A stretch of DNA of 64,000 nucleotides. Origin: Acanthornis magna. Its lineage: Eukaryota > Chordata > Aves > Passeriformes > Acanthizidae. Under the pieces are notes generated by a model. It ran no database searches, was not told where the DNA came from, and was given only the letters and a program-made list of their open reading frames with translations. Of the stretch, positions 39,525 to 52,778 are shown one piece after another. Numbering within the stretch: position 1 is the first letter of the stretch; each line of letters opens with the position of its first letter. The DNA lies in NCBI GenBank assembly GCA_036785705.1, contig JAWUZG010000136.1, forward strand, positions 1,426,001 through 1,490,000, given 5' to 3'. The position numbers and the translations under genes were made by a program.

Positions 39525-41176
39525 GAAAATTCTACCTGGCCTCTGTGAAAATTATCCAAATCCAGAAAACTGCCAAACCGAGCAAACATTTAACTGTTTC
39601 TCCAGATAACCTATTTGCAGCACGATAGTTTCGGAAAGAGTGTCCCCTGTAGGCATTTTGAAATCAGTGCTCTGCACTGCTAAAACTCAGCTCATTCCAG
39701 CCCTTCCTTCTGAACCGTCAGCAAACGTGTTTGAAGATCATATTCTCAGAGCTTATTTCCCAAGTAATGAACCTATTGCGGTGGCCTTACAGACAATATG
39801 AATCACTGAGTCTCCTGTGTAGGGCCTGGCGTCACATCTGCTGCTCAGCTAATGACAGAAGAAAGATCTCTGCTGTTCTGACCTCCAGATTTGTGGGATC
39901 CTGGGCTCTGCAGTGGAGCTGGGACCATGTGTTGCCTCCCACCTCTGTTCTCACTGCTTCAAGGAAGTAGCAGACTAACACATGAGTTGCCGTTCTGTGT
40001 GAGGCTCTCAGCATTTGCCTGAATTACTCATCTCTAAAGCCAAATTTACACTGAAACGTGATGTAAAAATGGCACCTTTCTTAATAAACTGTGTGCTTCT
40101 CATGGATATTCACCCCCGTGGAATGTTCCGTCTCAGAGAGGTTGGAGCTCTGGATGTGGGTAAAGTGAAGCACAGATATTGTCTTTTCCTGCTTGGAGAT
40201 GAAGCTTTTAATAGAGTTTCTGATATTTATGAAAGTTAATCACGTAGGTATAATGTTTATTAAATTGTGGCAGTTGCTAGTAAACTAATCAAGACTAAAC
40301 CATGATTGTGCTGGGTTTTGCACAAACATAGAGGGAGATGGAGTCTGCTTTCAACAATGTGCATTCTGACTGTAAATCATTATCCTTCAGAATCATAATC
40401 AGTGTTCTGCTTCATCACAAGCATAATCAGCAGTGTACCTGTGTGTGTCTGCCCAGACCTGCCGCTGCACTCCCTGCTCAATTCCAGAATGTGAGAGTGT
40501 CACTGAGGGCTTGGTTTAATGGCAGGGGAGAGAGGCCTGAAGGTTCAGAGGAAATGAGCTGCAGTGAAGATTACGAAGTTATACTATTTCAGTCTTTCTA
40601 TTTGGGCTAAATCATTGGAGAGACAACCAGCTTTCAATATGATCATGCCTTTTATTTTTAATAAATCCCTTTTAAAGCTTGCTTTTCAGACTTTGGAAGC
40701 TTAATGTTAACACCATAAAAGTAGAGAATCTACAACATACGTTTTGGTGATGAAGAAAAAAATATATATTTATATATATTTCAATTGGTAGTCAGGCTCC
40801 CTTGCAAGTAATCACCCATCTAAGTGTGATTTTTCATTTTCTCCCCAGGTTACTTAGCTTTTTATTTCTGAGATTTGATTTCATTATCTGCAGAACATGC
40901 AGGCATGGGAAATGATTGTGGATGGAATACACAGTGCTAAAATTCCGCCTCACAATTCACAGTCACTTCAATATTTCTTATTCTGATGGAATTACATCTT
41001 TTAAACTCATCATTTAAACTCTCCTGGGAACTGGGAAACTATTATGGCAATCTAATTATATGTCTTACCATAAACTGCCAGGAAGAACATCAACCTAAGT
41101 CAGACTGAACAAGTTCTTGGCAGCAGACACATCTCACCAGCCCTTGGCTTATTGCTGCCGTTCCTTACTGGATTTT

Positions 41177-42018
41177 CACAGAATCATGGAATTTTTTGGC
41201 TTGGAAGGGACCTTAAAGCCCATCTTAATCCAATCCCCTTCCATGGCAGGGACACCTTCCACTGTCCCAGGTTGCTCCAAGCCCTGTCCAGCCTGGCCTG
41301 GGACACTGCCAGGGATCCAGGGGCAGCCACAGCTTCTCTGGGCACCTGTGCCAGGGCCTGCCCACCCTCACAGGGAAGAATTTCTTCTTAAAATCTAATC
41401 TAAATGGGGCTCCTCAGTACAACAAAAAAAAGGAGCTACTGGAGAAGGTCCAGCAGAGGCCACAAAGATGATGGAGGGTCTGGAGCATCCCTCCTATGAG
41501 GAGATACTGTGGAAGTTGGGCCTGTTTAGTCTGGGAAAAAGAGTAAGAGGAATCTCATCAATGCATATAAATATCTCCAAGGAGGGGTCACAGGATGGTG
41601 CCAGATTCTTTCCAGTGGTGCCCAGCAACAGGACAGGGACTAATGGCCATTAACTAAAACACAAAAAGTTCCACCTCAACATGAGGAAGAATTTCTTTAT
41701 GTTGAGAGTGGCAGAGCACTGGAACAGCTGCCCAGGGAGAGCATGGGTTCTCCGCCTCTGGAGACATTCCAAACCCCCCTGGACACTGCCCTGACAGGGG
41801 ATTGGACTGGGTGATCTCCAGATGTCCCTTCCATCTCTAAAAATTCTGTGATTCTGTAGCCATTCCCCCTGTCCTGTCAGTCCATGCCCTTTCCAAAAGT
41901 CCCTCTCCAGCTCTCTTGCAGCCCCTTTAGGCACTGGAAGGTATTAGAAGATCTGGAAGCCTTCTCTTTTCCAGGCTGAACAGCACCAGCTTTGCCAGCC
42001 TTTCATTTTGAGCAAGCT
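41177..42018 (-). mobile_element. CR1 LINE 3' fragment, split by a nested CR1
   Basis: The outer antisense CR1 occupies 41177-41405 (AGAATCATGGAATTTTTTGG to AATCTAATCTAAAT) and resumes at 41859 with GCCATTCCCCCTGTCC, running to about 42018 through CTTCTCTTTTCCAGGC. The two halves are consecutive CR1 blocks, as seen by comparison with the uninterrupted copy at 5951-6344. About 20 nt of the outer element (the part with CAGTTTGAA in that copy) is missing at the junction. Confidence 0.9.
41406..41858 (+). mobile_element. CR1 LINE, sense copy nested inside an antisense CR1
   Basis: A 453-bp sense CR1: GGGGCTCCTCAGTACAAC, then GAAGGTCCAGCAGAGGCC, TGAGGAAGAATTTCTTTATG, GGATTGGACTGGGTGATC, and a terminal octamer pair (ATTCTGTGATTCTGTA). 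It begins at the typical 5'-truncated position and ends cleanly, and sits within the opposite-strand CR1, so it inserted later. Confidence 0.92.
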
Positions 42019-42107
42019 GGAGAAAGGGCTGTGTCTGATAGTAAGTTGTGCCAATCTGCAAGATTTGGGATCTTTTTAATTCTCCTGGTATGCAAGTCTG
42101 TAGTTTA

Positions 42108-42292
42108 AAAAAAAAACCTAAAAAACCCAACCAACCAACCAAACCAAACCAAACCAAACCAAACAAACAAACCAACAAAACAAACAAAAAAATTCCAAAG
42201 CAAAAAAAAAAAAAAAAAAAAAAAAAACCCAAACAAACAAAAAAACCCCCAGAACAAAAAAAACTAACCAAAAGCAAAAGAAGACAAGACAA
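42108..42292. repeat. A-rich and AAACC-type low-complexity tract
   Basis: AACC and AAACC units (42125-42165) pass into AAAC units, a run of more than 20 A and further A/C-rich sequence. It lies just left of the truncated 5' side of the outer CR1 at 41177-42018. Hydrophobic and lysine-rich frames on both strands are artefacts of this composition. Confidence 0.92.
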
Positions 42293-43286
42293 AACCTAAA
42301 AGCTGAACAAAGACATCTTTCCCGGGGTGGTGCAGCAAGGCAGGCCAGCAGCAGGGCTCTGGTTGATGCCAATTACTTTGTTTTTCCCGCGTAGGAGGAC
42401 AGAGAAATACCAACCCGATGGTTTAAATTCTGCAGGCAGTCCCAAAGCAGCAGGCACACCCAGCAAGTCAACCACTGCAGCTCCGTGGTGACACTGAGAG
42501 AGAGGAGCAGGAAGGACACCCCGAAGGGTTTGGTGACAGCACCTGGAGGCCCAGCATGGTGTGAGCAGAGCAGCACTGCTGTGCTGTCCCAGCACTGCTG
42601 TCCCACCTGTCCCTGCCCTGCTGCCATCCCATGTCCTGGTCCACCCGATCACCTGAGCTGCTTCATCCTGCACGAGCCACTCGAGGTGGAATACCCAAAA
42701 CCGTTTGTTTTCCCTTAAGGAGCAGCCGTCTGTGCTGCCATTAACACAGCAGCCTGCCTGCGCTGTTTCATTTGTGCCCGTTCAAGACTTCTGTGCCTCC
42801 AAGTGGTTTGGATGAGATCTCCCTCTGTCTGATGGGTTAGGATATTGATTGCTTGTTTTCAGTGTCTGCTTTTCCCAAAAGCCACTGCTGGTATCCTCTG
42901 AATGGTGTCACACTTTGGAGTACTCAGGATCAGGTTTGGCTGTTCAGGCATGAACTGATATTAATAGTGACTCTGCTGTGGTGTCTTTCTACCAGGCACA
43001 CACTTTGCAGAAGCCAAATAAAAAATAAAAAAAAAATAATTACATATCCAGGTCATATTTGCCCTTTTTATACCTCTAATCAATTCTTTATGTATTATGC
43101 AGTAAGTACATCCTTGCACATGACCCTTATGTATATTTGATCAGTCCTTTACATTCCCCTGTGCTAAGATGTGCTTTTGCAAATACCTTTGTAAGGCACT
43201 TGGTGGACTGTGGGCATGATTTTCATCAATCTGTTATCAGCCACATTCTCTAACATCCCTCCCTTTAATCTACAGTTATTATATTA

Positions 43287-43341
43287 GAGGATATCCTGAG
43301 TTGGGTCCATGAGGATCACTGAATCCTTGATTTAGCTATTT
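43287..43341 (-). mobile_element. CR1 LINE 3' terminal scrap
   Basis: The stretch AGGATATCCTGAGTTGGGTC then CATGAGGATCACTGAATCC resembles the antisense terminus of the CR1 subfamily also present at 52672. It is only about 55 bp and lacks a preserved octamer end. Confidence 0.55.
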
Positions 43342-43695
43342 CAGTAGCTATATCAGGCTGCAAGTCAAGCTTCCAAAAGGGTAAAGCTTGATGAGACAAA
43401 TACCTGCTGTAATTTATTCGTGTAAGTTTGGTAAAACGGTGACCTTGGGGACAACGTCTTGATCATACTCAGTTTTTATCAACTCCATAGGACCCTGAAA
43501 GGACTTGCAGTTCGGTGTCCTTTGTTTAATATGGGTTTCACCAGTCTGAACTAAATCCAGACTTCAGCATGTTCTTAGGCTTATTTGTCATCTCTGTTCC
43601 AACCCTTGAGTGGCAGCGTGTCTCCATTTGCTCCTTATGTCCCTCACTTCCACATAGATTAAGTTGTATTGCTGTTTATGAATGCTATTTAGGGT

Positions 43696-43711
43696 AAAAA
43701 AAAAAAAAAAA
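43696..43711. repeat. Poly(A) tract, 16 nt
   Basis: A homopolymer run in otherwise unremarkable intron sequence. Confidence 0.9.
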
Positions 43712-45718
43712 GTTTAGCACTTTGAAGCCTGCCAAAAATTGGCTTAGACTCCAGAGGGACTCTCAGAATAAAAACCATGAATATTAACTCATGGAATTAG
43801 ACTGACGGGACATCTAAAATGGAAAGAATGTGTTCTGTTGGAACAGATTTTATCGCAGCTAACCCATACAATGTCAATTATATTATGGATAGACACTTAT
43901 ATAATGTTTTCAGTCTGTGGGCTTGAATCTCTCTACTCAAGTATATGCATAGGTTCCTTCCTTACAGAATGTAAATGCCTTGAGGAAAACACAGGACTTC
44001 CTCCAAAAGAGGAAATCTCATCATCATCTCTTTGCAGCAAAGCTACTGTCCCAGACAGACCAGATGACTTGCAAATGCTGTAGGGAGGGCCAGCAGCACC
44101 TAGAAATTAAATCTTGGTGCTCTGAATCATGATTAACTGACTTTGGGTTTTTTTGTTTGCCCTGTCTTTACTATGTTCTGTGAGGACAAGCAACACCTGC
44201 TGTCCAGTTTTAAAAAAATAATCGGAAGCACAGAAAATAAAGTTGCTTTGAAGGTGAAACTGCCTCGCTTGAGGCATTCTGTGCTGCACCAGCATTAGGA
44301 GGTACGCAGCATCTGAATATTAAGATATAAGCCCAAGGGAAGCATAAGGACTCAGAAAGCAAAACAAAATCTTCAGCGGAAAACAGTGAATCCAATTCTA
44401 ATCAAACTTAATATACATTAACTAATGAACTCCTTTCAGCTTCCAAAATACAATGAAGAGCACACCCAAAGAAATAAAAAACTCATACTGGGGGGGGCAG
44501 GGGGAAGAGCAAAGAGAGAACTCTGAAAATTCACACCAGCTGATGTCAGTTAGGGAAATTGGGTGGTGATAGAAGGGAGTGGTTTCCCTTCAGCCTCCCT
44601 TACCGTCACTGGAGGGTTAATCTCTGGGGGGTGATTTGGGGTTTCAAAGATGTGTTTTGCATAAGCTCTTTCTATACAGGCAGTCATGAACAATTGCTTC
44701 CTAATTTATGCCCCCCCAAAGAGAAGAGCCTAAAGGTTGGTTTGTTTGAGGAATCCTTTCAATTTTCAGTAGTGCAGCAATTGGTGCATTTCTGAGCAGG
44801 CTGGGGAACTGTGTTCTCCTTAACATAAAAGAAGTTTCTAATGTGATGTGCCCTTCATTGCAAACAAGAGAGCATTGGGCAAGGTTGTAAATGTTGTAGG
44901 GGGCTTTTTTAAATTCAAGATCTGTATAATTTAAATAGGGGAGGAAAACTGAGTGCGAGAGGGTCACAGACCTTACCAAGCTCACATAACACTGCCAGAG
45001 TTGGTAAGAGAGCTGATGCAGTGTTCTGAAGATGCAAAACTTCGTGCAAGTGGGAAGTAGTAGCAGAATTTCCAAGAAGGTTGTAACTTCAAAATTTAGT
45101 CTTGCAGGAACATTTATTAAGATTTATCTTGCAAAGGCAGAGTTGAAGCAAGGTCACACTTTAATAGATGATCCACAGGAGTCTGTGCTGTATTACCAAA
45201 GAGAAGTTTTTGGCTGTTCCCAAGGGGAAGTGCAGTGTTATGGCTGAGATTGCCCCATTCTGTTGCATGAAAATGCATCTTGACAAAATGTTGACATTTT
45301 TTAAAGGGATTTGATGAGCTCTTTTAAAGGGATCCGACCACAAATTAATCTAAACCTCTTTGAACCCAAGGCCACCTGTGGCATCAGCTCTTGCTTGTTA
45401 GAAACTCAGCACCTTTTCCTTGTTGCTTAATAGGTTTTATTTTCACCTGCGATGACTCCAGTGCGCCTGAATATGGAAATCTGGAAGCTGGCTTCCCAAA
45501 AGCACTTTGTCAAATGTTAGTACAGATTTATTTCTGTGCCAGTGCTATGTGTTTATGCCTTGTATCCATTTAATAGGGCCGCGCTGCATTGTGTGTCGTT
45601 CTTTTCTAGGTTTGTAGCTCTTTTCTAGGCTTTGTAGCTTGTACAAAGGTGTTAGGCAGGAGTGTGGTGTAAAACTGGCTTAGGAGGCAGAGACAGCAAT
45701 GCTCCACTTGATAAAGTC

Positions 45719-46025
45719 TGTTGGTTTAGATTTCCTGAGATTCGCAGAAGCTGGCAGAGGAAGCAGGCAGGTGGACCCAAGATGGCGAAAAGAGAGCCTT
45801 TATTTACAAAAACTTCTTTATATATCCATTAATATCCATTAATCTTTATATATCCATTAATAATCTAGCAACTATCGGTCAGCAGGGAATCCACCTCCTA
45901 AAACCATTGGTCACAGCTCTACAACACCTAGTACCAAACACAGAGATTGAGAAAGTACAAAAATGCAGCTTATCTCTATTCTCCCTGAGAAAGAAGAGAA
46001 AGATTTCTAAAACAGTGCAACTACA
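45719..46025 (-). mobile_element. Short solo LTR, copy B (ERVK-like), perfect target duplication
   Basis: The 307-bp element belongs to the same family and orientation as 26969-27247 and is closely similar along its length. It is flanked by identical 6-bp sequences, AAAGTC at 45713-45718 and 46026-46031, which fixes both ends. It is 28 bp longer than copy A because a block around the TATA box is duplicated, giving two TATATAAA boxes on the minus strand (complements of 45817-45824 and 45845-45852). One CCAAT box is intact (complement of 45906-45910); the other has a substitution. AATAAA is at the complement of 45799-45804. There is no internal proviral sequence. Confidence 0.9.
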
Positions 46026-47060
46026 AAAGTCCTCTGCTCTTTCAGCTTCCACTGAATTTATGGCCACAGGAATAGGGACACTCTGAATGTCACCAATGTG
46101 GGTCTGAGAGAGCTGTGAGCCCCTGGCATGCTGTTCAATACTTCCACTTTTTGTCTGCTCCCATTTGGTGGAATAACTGGTGTATTTACTTCAGGAAAGG
46201 ACTTGTAGAAAGATTTTCAAAAATCTGAGCTAAAAAATTAGGGAAAATGCACTGTTGTTTAAATTGCAATCACTAAGGATTTTGACTTGAACTTCTTTGA
46301 ATGGCTGTGTCTTTGTCTCCCTCAAAATGCACTTGTAGGTGTTTATCACTGTGACATTGAGGTTTTTATGGGGCTCTGAAGTGCTCCAGAGGAAATGGGC
46401 AGTGCTTTAATACTGCTGATTTACTCTTCCAGGTCTGCAGTAATTTCCTTACTGCCTCATTATAAGGCTTGGTTTAATTTACTCTACACATAATGTTTAC
46501 TGATGCACATATGGTGCCATATTTCAGGAAACTATGCCCATATCAGGTAGTTTTGGGTAAGGCTGCAGAGTGTAACATTTTCATCAAGTGAAGGAAACTT
46601 TGATCTGCAACATTAAGGGTTTTTTGGTTGTTTTTTTTTCGGGCAAAGGCCACAGTATAGTAACTATGGCTGCTTTTGCTTTTTGAAAGAGGGACTTGAG
46701 TTTATCTTTTTTGGTTGTTTTTCTTTTTTTTATTTTTATACTGAAGTTGTGAGCAGAGGGTTTTACTTTCAAAGGGCCTTGTGAAGAATTAGGAGGCAAA
46801 ACTCAGTGACAGCCCTATTTCATTGGAAGAGATTACTGCACATAGTTTGTGTATTATTCCTCAAATAATGAGCCTTCATAAAAGCTCAGATATTTTAACA
46901 AATCTTTGTGTTTAGAAGATGCCTAGCTTTGCAATCACTTCAGAGGAACAAGTAGGAAGTTTTACAACTCTTTTTGGTAAAAGACACTGCAAATGTGGGA
47001 GAAGCTCAATGGAAGTGTATTATGTTGCTACATTATAAATAAAAAACCCCACAAACGAGA

Positions 47061-47074
47061 CACACACACATACA

Positions 47075-47139
<65 letters not shown>
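47061..47139. repeat. (CA)n microsatellite joined to a 52-nt poly(A)
   Basis: About 13 CA units with one TA interruption run directly into 52 consecutive A (47088-47139). The exact length is likely to vary between individuals or sequencing methods. Confidence 0.95.
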
Positions 47140-47141
<2 letters not shown>

Positions 47142-49329
47142 CAAAACCCCACCAGAAATGTATTTCAAGAGATTTCTGCTGATAATAGTTTTACATAAAG
47201 GAGCTCTCACTGTTCTGTAGTGTCAGCTAGAGAATGACCTATTGTCACGTCAGCTAAAGGGACTTACAGAAGTTTGGATTCATAACAACAGCTTCAAGTG
47301 TTGGTGTTCATTATCAAAAATGCATTAGCATGAGGTAGGGAGCACTATGAATGTGGAGGAAAACGTTGTCCTTTTCCAAAGACTTCTCTAATTCCATCTT
47401 CCTAATGGCTTTATGAGCAATGGCAAAGTACATAGAGTTCATTTGCCAAATGGGATTTCAACATTGCAGTTGTTTCTTAATTGGCATTAATTTTGTTCAC
47501 TGACTCTATTTTTAAGTGTTACAAAATATCTTTAATGTTACGTTCTACTCGTTATTAAGCAACCAGATTTAAAAGGTTTTTTTTCCGATTCTTACTGTGT
47601 AAGAATTACTGCAAAGGAGAAGAAAACAAAGTATAAACAAAAGGAGACAAAAAGACAACAAATCCCCAAACAAAACAAAGCCAAGAGCAAAACCCAGAGT
47701 GTCATCTCACTGCTGTAAGGGCTTTTTGAAAGGCATGGGTGATAATTGATGGTATCAGATATCAATCACCTCTGTCCATGGGGCAGGATCCGCTCGTGAC
47801 TCCGAGTGGCTCTTGGGAAGGATGAAGAGAAATCCATTTTTGCAGAACCCAATCAATTTTTAATCTTGTTTCAGCCATTGTCTGGCACTCCAATAGACAG
47901 GTCTACCCAAGAGCTGTTGTCAGCTTCCACTGGGCTCAGTCTCTGGGTCTTGGAGAAGCTGATGACAATATTTACTGTGCCAGTCTGGGCTAGGTGGGAA
48001 TGCAAGTGTGACACGAGTGACATTTATTGTATTTAACCTGTAAGGCTCTTTGGATCTGACTGCTCATAGTGAGGAGAAGTTTATTAAGGGTTTTTGTAGA
48101 AAATTTCCTTCCCATCTTGACCAAATAGCTATTTAATCTCCCCCAAAAAAGCTTTTTCCCCAATTAGTGTTTTTTTAATTTACTATATCTATTGAAAAAA
48201 CCCATAAAGTTCCCAAGCTACTCTACTTGATTTAAATATAATTTCAACAGAGCCTGATACAGTTTATGAAGCTACACAATATGTTGTGGTTCTTAGTTTA
48301 ATTTTTGGATTTTTAATCAATTTTCCCTATTCTTCCTCATTACCCTTCCATTTGTCAAACCTCTTTTGCATCAGACCCCTTAGGTTTGTGGTTTGATGAC
48401 ATTTTTGACACTTGACAGTCCTCTTCATGTTTCACAATGTTTTTTTTCAAAGTCCTATCCCTTTTCTTCTCTGCTGGGGTAACCTCCTATGGTCTTTCCC
48501 CTCTTTGTTCCTACATGTAATTTCCTCTTCTGCAATTTCATCCTTCCACTTTCACTTTATCACAATTCCACCTTCTCAGGCCATACAAATGCAAAAGTTA
48601 ATCACTGTCTTTTCACTTCTGGGTTATTTTGACTTCACTAAAGCTTTTCACTGTCTGTTCAGTTCCTACCTGTATTTCTGTTTTTCCCACATTTTTGATG
48701 GGAATCTCTCCACTGTCCTCTACCTGTTAATGTCCTGTATAATTCTTTATTTTTAGAAATAATAAATATTTAGTAGAATCCCAGCACTGCAATCAGAGTT
48801 GGATCTTTACTGTTCTATCTAGACATGAAAGGCAGAGTTCATACCCTGATAATCCTCACATGTTTGGGGGGTATGTGGTTATCTTTCCCCCAACCATGTA
48901 ATTTTTCTCTCTGCTTTTATGTAACTAATATTGTTAGCAAGCCTGAGGCTTGCTCTTGCTGAAAAATGGTTTTTTTTGAAAAGGAGGTATAAAATTTTTC
49001 TGTCAGGAAAATTGATAAACCACCCACCTTAGGCCCTCAAAAAAACAACAAACAAACAAAAAAAATTAAATCAATGGGGATTAAGTATCTAAGCACCTAA
49101 CTGTGTTCTTCCATGCTTCAGGCATGTACCATTTCAAGGAATCCTTTGTAGTGGCCTATGACTAGGAGGAATGTTTTTGTGTTTCTTGTACTCTTTCAAA
49201 TTTCTGGTCAAAAATTGTCACTTCAACTTGCTTTCTGTTAGTAAATTCACCCCCAGTCTTCTCCTGATTCTAGCAGTTTCTCTTTAGGGAGAGGAAAGCT
49301 CACATGGGGAAAAATACACTAAGAAGTTC

Positions 49330-49564
49330 AAACTGAAAGAGAGCAGCTTTAGATTAGATCTTAGGAAAGAGTTCTTCCCTGTGAGGATGGGCAGGCCCTG
49401 GCACAGGTGGCCAGAGCAGCTGTGGCTGTCCCTGGATCCCTGGAAGTGTCCAAGGCCAGGCTGAACAGGGCTTGGAGCAACCTGGGATGGTGGGAGGTGT
49501 CCCTGCCGTGGCAGGGGTGGGACTGGATGACCTTTAAGGTCCAGGTCATTTCATGGTTCTGTGA
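49330..49564 (+). mobile_element. CR1 LINE 3' fragment, sense
   Basis: Sense CR1: AAACTGAAAGAGAGCAGC, TTAGATTAGATCTTAGG, GGCTTGGAGCAACCTGGG, GGAGGTGTCCCTGCC, CTTTAAGGTCCAGG, and terminal TCATGGTTCTGTGA. Confidence 0.92.
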
Positions 49565-52500
49565 AACATTACCTGTCTTTGTAACAGCATTTCTTCTTGA
49601 TTTTTTAAAACTTAGGATCAAATCTTTCATATTTTTATTAAATATATTCCATAAACTTCTAGTTTGATACATGTTTTAAATGTTAATCTTTTTGCTGTTT
49701 AATCCGCCAAGACATAATTGGTGGCATTACTGTCCCCATCCCCCAAGTCACCATTCCGTGGTCACATCCTCAGGTGACAGAGTGTGCAGAATTGACTGAG
49801 ATTTTCTCTTTAGCACCATACTGCAGCAGCTCCTAATGGTCACTGCCTCATTCTCCAGAACTCAATTTCACAGCGTATCGGAGGTGGCACACTTTAACTG
49901 CAGTCTAGAAGGCTTTATTTTCATCCCTTTCAATTAAATTAATGCCTGTTTGGGAGAGCTCTGCAGGTGCAAGCCGGAGCTGGACTGCAACACACGGTAA
50001 ATGGAAAATGGTGAATAAGGTGCTCCTTGGTAAACTTTTGTTGCAGGCAGCTCTGCACTGCCAGGCTTTATAAAGTTTAACAATCTGCTGGAGTCATTAA
50101 TCTCCTGCTGTGGCTTTACCTTCCAGTGTCAGGATTAGACATTTAATTCTCTACTAGACTGGAAGTAGCACTGAGACGTTTTGGTTCTAAAATTGTTATA
50201 TGGCCATGGAAAACATCATTTTGGTGGGCATTTAACCTCTTTGAGCTCAATTATGGCTGTGAACCGACAATGATAAAACAGCCCTAAATAGCGCTTAGAA
50301 CAGTAGAACATGATGCTATCAAAAACAGCAACTTGACTGTGCACCATAAACTGACTAAATTGACTGAACTGGAAAGACATAAAATCGGCCTTGTGGTACA
50401 CCATTCATGCCTTCAAAAATATTTGTAGGTCTTGATGTTTTCCTTCTGTATTTTTTGTATGTCTGGAAAATTTATTAATCTGTTAGTTTTATGTTCGTTA
50501 GTAAAGTTTTCTCTGTGACAAAATGAATTAAGCAAGGCCTTAATTTAATGTGCTTCCTCCTCTAATAAATGAAGTTTCATGTAGTGGAATTCATGCTTTG
50601 AATTCACATCTAACTTAAAAATCCAGTGGGGGGAAAAAACCTAAAGCGTTGTCTTATGAGTAATAGTGTGTGTCATAATATTTACATCAGAATGCAGCAT
50701 AAATTAAGGCACTGCAAAGACATTTGTTAGTGCAGGTGCGTGAGCAAAGCTCTCGTGCTGGTTTTGGAATAAAGCATGATGTGCTTTTGCTGCTTGTTTT
50801 ATGACCATTCCAATTCAAGTCACAGCCTTCTCCCATTCCCTTCTGAGCTGATATTACTTGTACTGATGCCTGATGATTTTTGGTTTTTTTAAAATATATT
50901 TTTATACATTTTTATACTCTATTTTTGTACTTTTTATACACCCTTGTACCTCTAGCCTACATGACTGTAATTTTTGTAGTCTGACATTTAGCTTAGTTTT
51001 GGGTTCTGCAAAGCAGAAAGACCGAACATTCACAGCAGGAGGCCAGAGAGCTCTGTACTCTCTCAAAACTCAAGGCTTCAACCTTGCTTGGAGCCTTTTC
51101 TCTAGAACATATTTTGTAAACTGGGCTGTAGTGTCATTTGGGGGGGGCGTAATTAGAATAGGGGGACAATTACTTATTTATTAAGTTTCTTATTGGGGGA
51201 TTTTAGGTAGATATGCTAATTTGCGAGGTCCATAAAATCGTGTACACGTTGTACGGTGTGGGCCTCTTGGCGTGTTTCACCTCTGAAGGGCTGTGCACCT
51301 CGGATCCTATTAAATACCGAGGTAAATATCCTTTTTCCCCTTTACTGCTGTGTCTGCCTCATATTTCCATCAGCCGAAAGGCACGAAACTGAAATCTCTG
51401 CATGCACAGGCCATCACTTAGGCTGGACTTTGTTGCAGCACACACAGGAACACACAATATTGGTTTTCCAGTAGTTATTTACCTTGATGAATTGCCCTAA
51501 TTGGATCAAATAGACTGGTAATGGTGAGCCAGTACTTTTAAATGTCTTCTCTTGTGCTATTAATATTTCCTTGTCAGGTATCCATTTGAGCTGCTGGATG
51601 AATGTCTTGCCTTCATACTCCTGTCACATTTAACAAATGATTTTGTCAAGCCCTTCTTTATGGCTTGTGGTGAAGGATGGCAAAATTTGTGGGCTCCTGC
51701 ATATGTAAAACCCGTGAAGTCTACCTTTCAGCTTCAATGCAAGGGCGTCCTAAAACTCAGATAACAAATTTCTAAAGAAATTATAATTCCTGTTTACAAG
51801 ACGGGCCAGAAATATTCTTCTGACATCTATGATTAACACAGCAGAAGAAAAATAGAATGTATTAATTTTGTATTTATTAAACCTGTGGCAGTCAGAATTC
51901 AGACTTTTTTCTTCAGCTGCTGCAGTTATGAACCTCAGAGGACAACACACAGTTACCATTAGAAACGAGATATCCATTTTATTCATTCATTTTGATTCAG
52001 ATAGAACTCTACTGTGTATTTACTGTGGTAAACCCCAAACTGCTGGGTAGCTGATGCTCTTGCTGTCCTTCTTATTGATCTCTGGTATGTGGTTGTAGAC
52101 TGAAGGTATTTAATACTGATGAAAATAAGCTGCTTACTTGAACATCCTGAGACTCCTCTTACAATTCCGTGGGGCATATTGTTATAAGCTGATCTATAAC
52201 ACCACATTAGCTTAGATTAAAAATTGAATTGCTTGTTCATTGAATAAATACAAGCCTCTGGAACAGATCCCTCCTTATGGAACAATACAAACAGAAAAGT
52301 GTCAGTGCTCATTTAGCATATAAAGTAAGCTTTTTCAGCATAGTGGACAGTAGGTTTTTACTGGCGCATACTAAACTTGAGCAAGTGGATTTTTTAAAGG
52401 ATTTTTCACTGAGAATGAGGTGGAAACCACATGGGATTTTTAAAAGCTTTGTGAGTTCCTTTGGAAATGCTACCATTTGGCCTTTTTTGGTACAAAATGG

Positions 52501-52671
52501 GCATCAAAGTCTTACTGTGGGTACACAAATGAGGCATCTGACCTGGAGTTTGCCAGACAGCACTGGGAGATGGATGTCTGTAGAAGGGAATTATGCAAAT
52601 TTATGATGCACCTTCTCTGGCAGTATTTCTCCCTTAATGCTGGCTATAGGTGAAACCCTTCATTTAATAGG

Positions 52672-52778
52672 GAATCACAGAATATCCTGAGTTGGAAGGC
52701 ACCCACAAGGATCATTGACTACAAATCCCAGTTGTCCTGCACAGAGCAACCCCAAGAATCCCCGTGTCTGAATATTTA
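52672..52778 (-). mobile_element. CR1 LINE 3' fragment (second subfamily)
   Basis: Antisense CR1 terminus of the type GAATCACAGAATATCCTG, GAGTTGGAAGGCACCC, CACAAGGATCATTGAC, CCTGCACAGAGCAACCCC. It is the same kind as the sense element at 13110. Confidence 0.85.

Noticed and set aside
41927..42299. Hydrophobic minus frame (F/L/C-rich) and lysine-rich + frame
   Set aside because: Pure products of the A-rich/AAACC tract; not a membrane protein or a basic protein.
42296..42718. GC-rich segment with open frames on both strands, considered as a nested gene or promoter
   Set aside because: Frames resemble no known protein, CpG density looks modest, and no retrogene signature is present.
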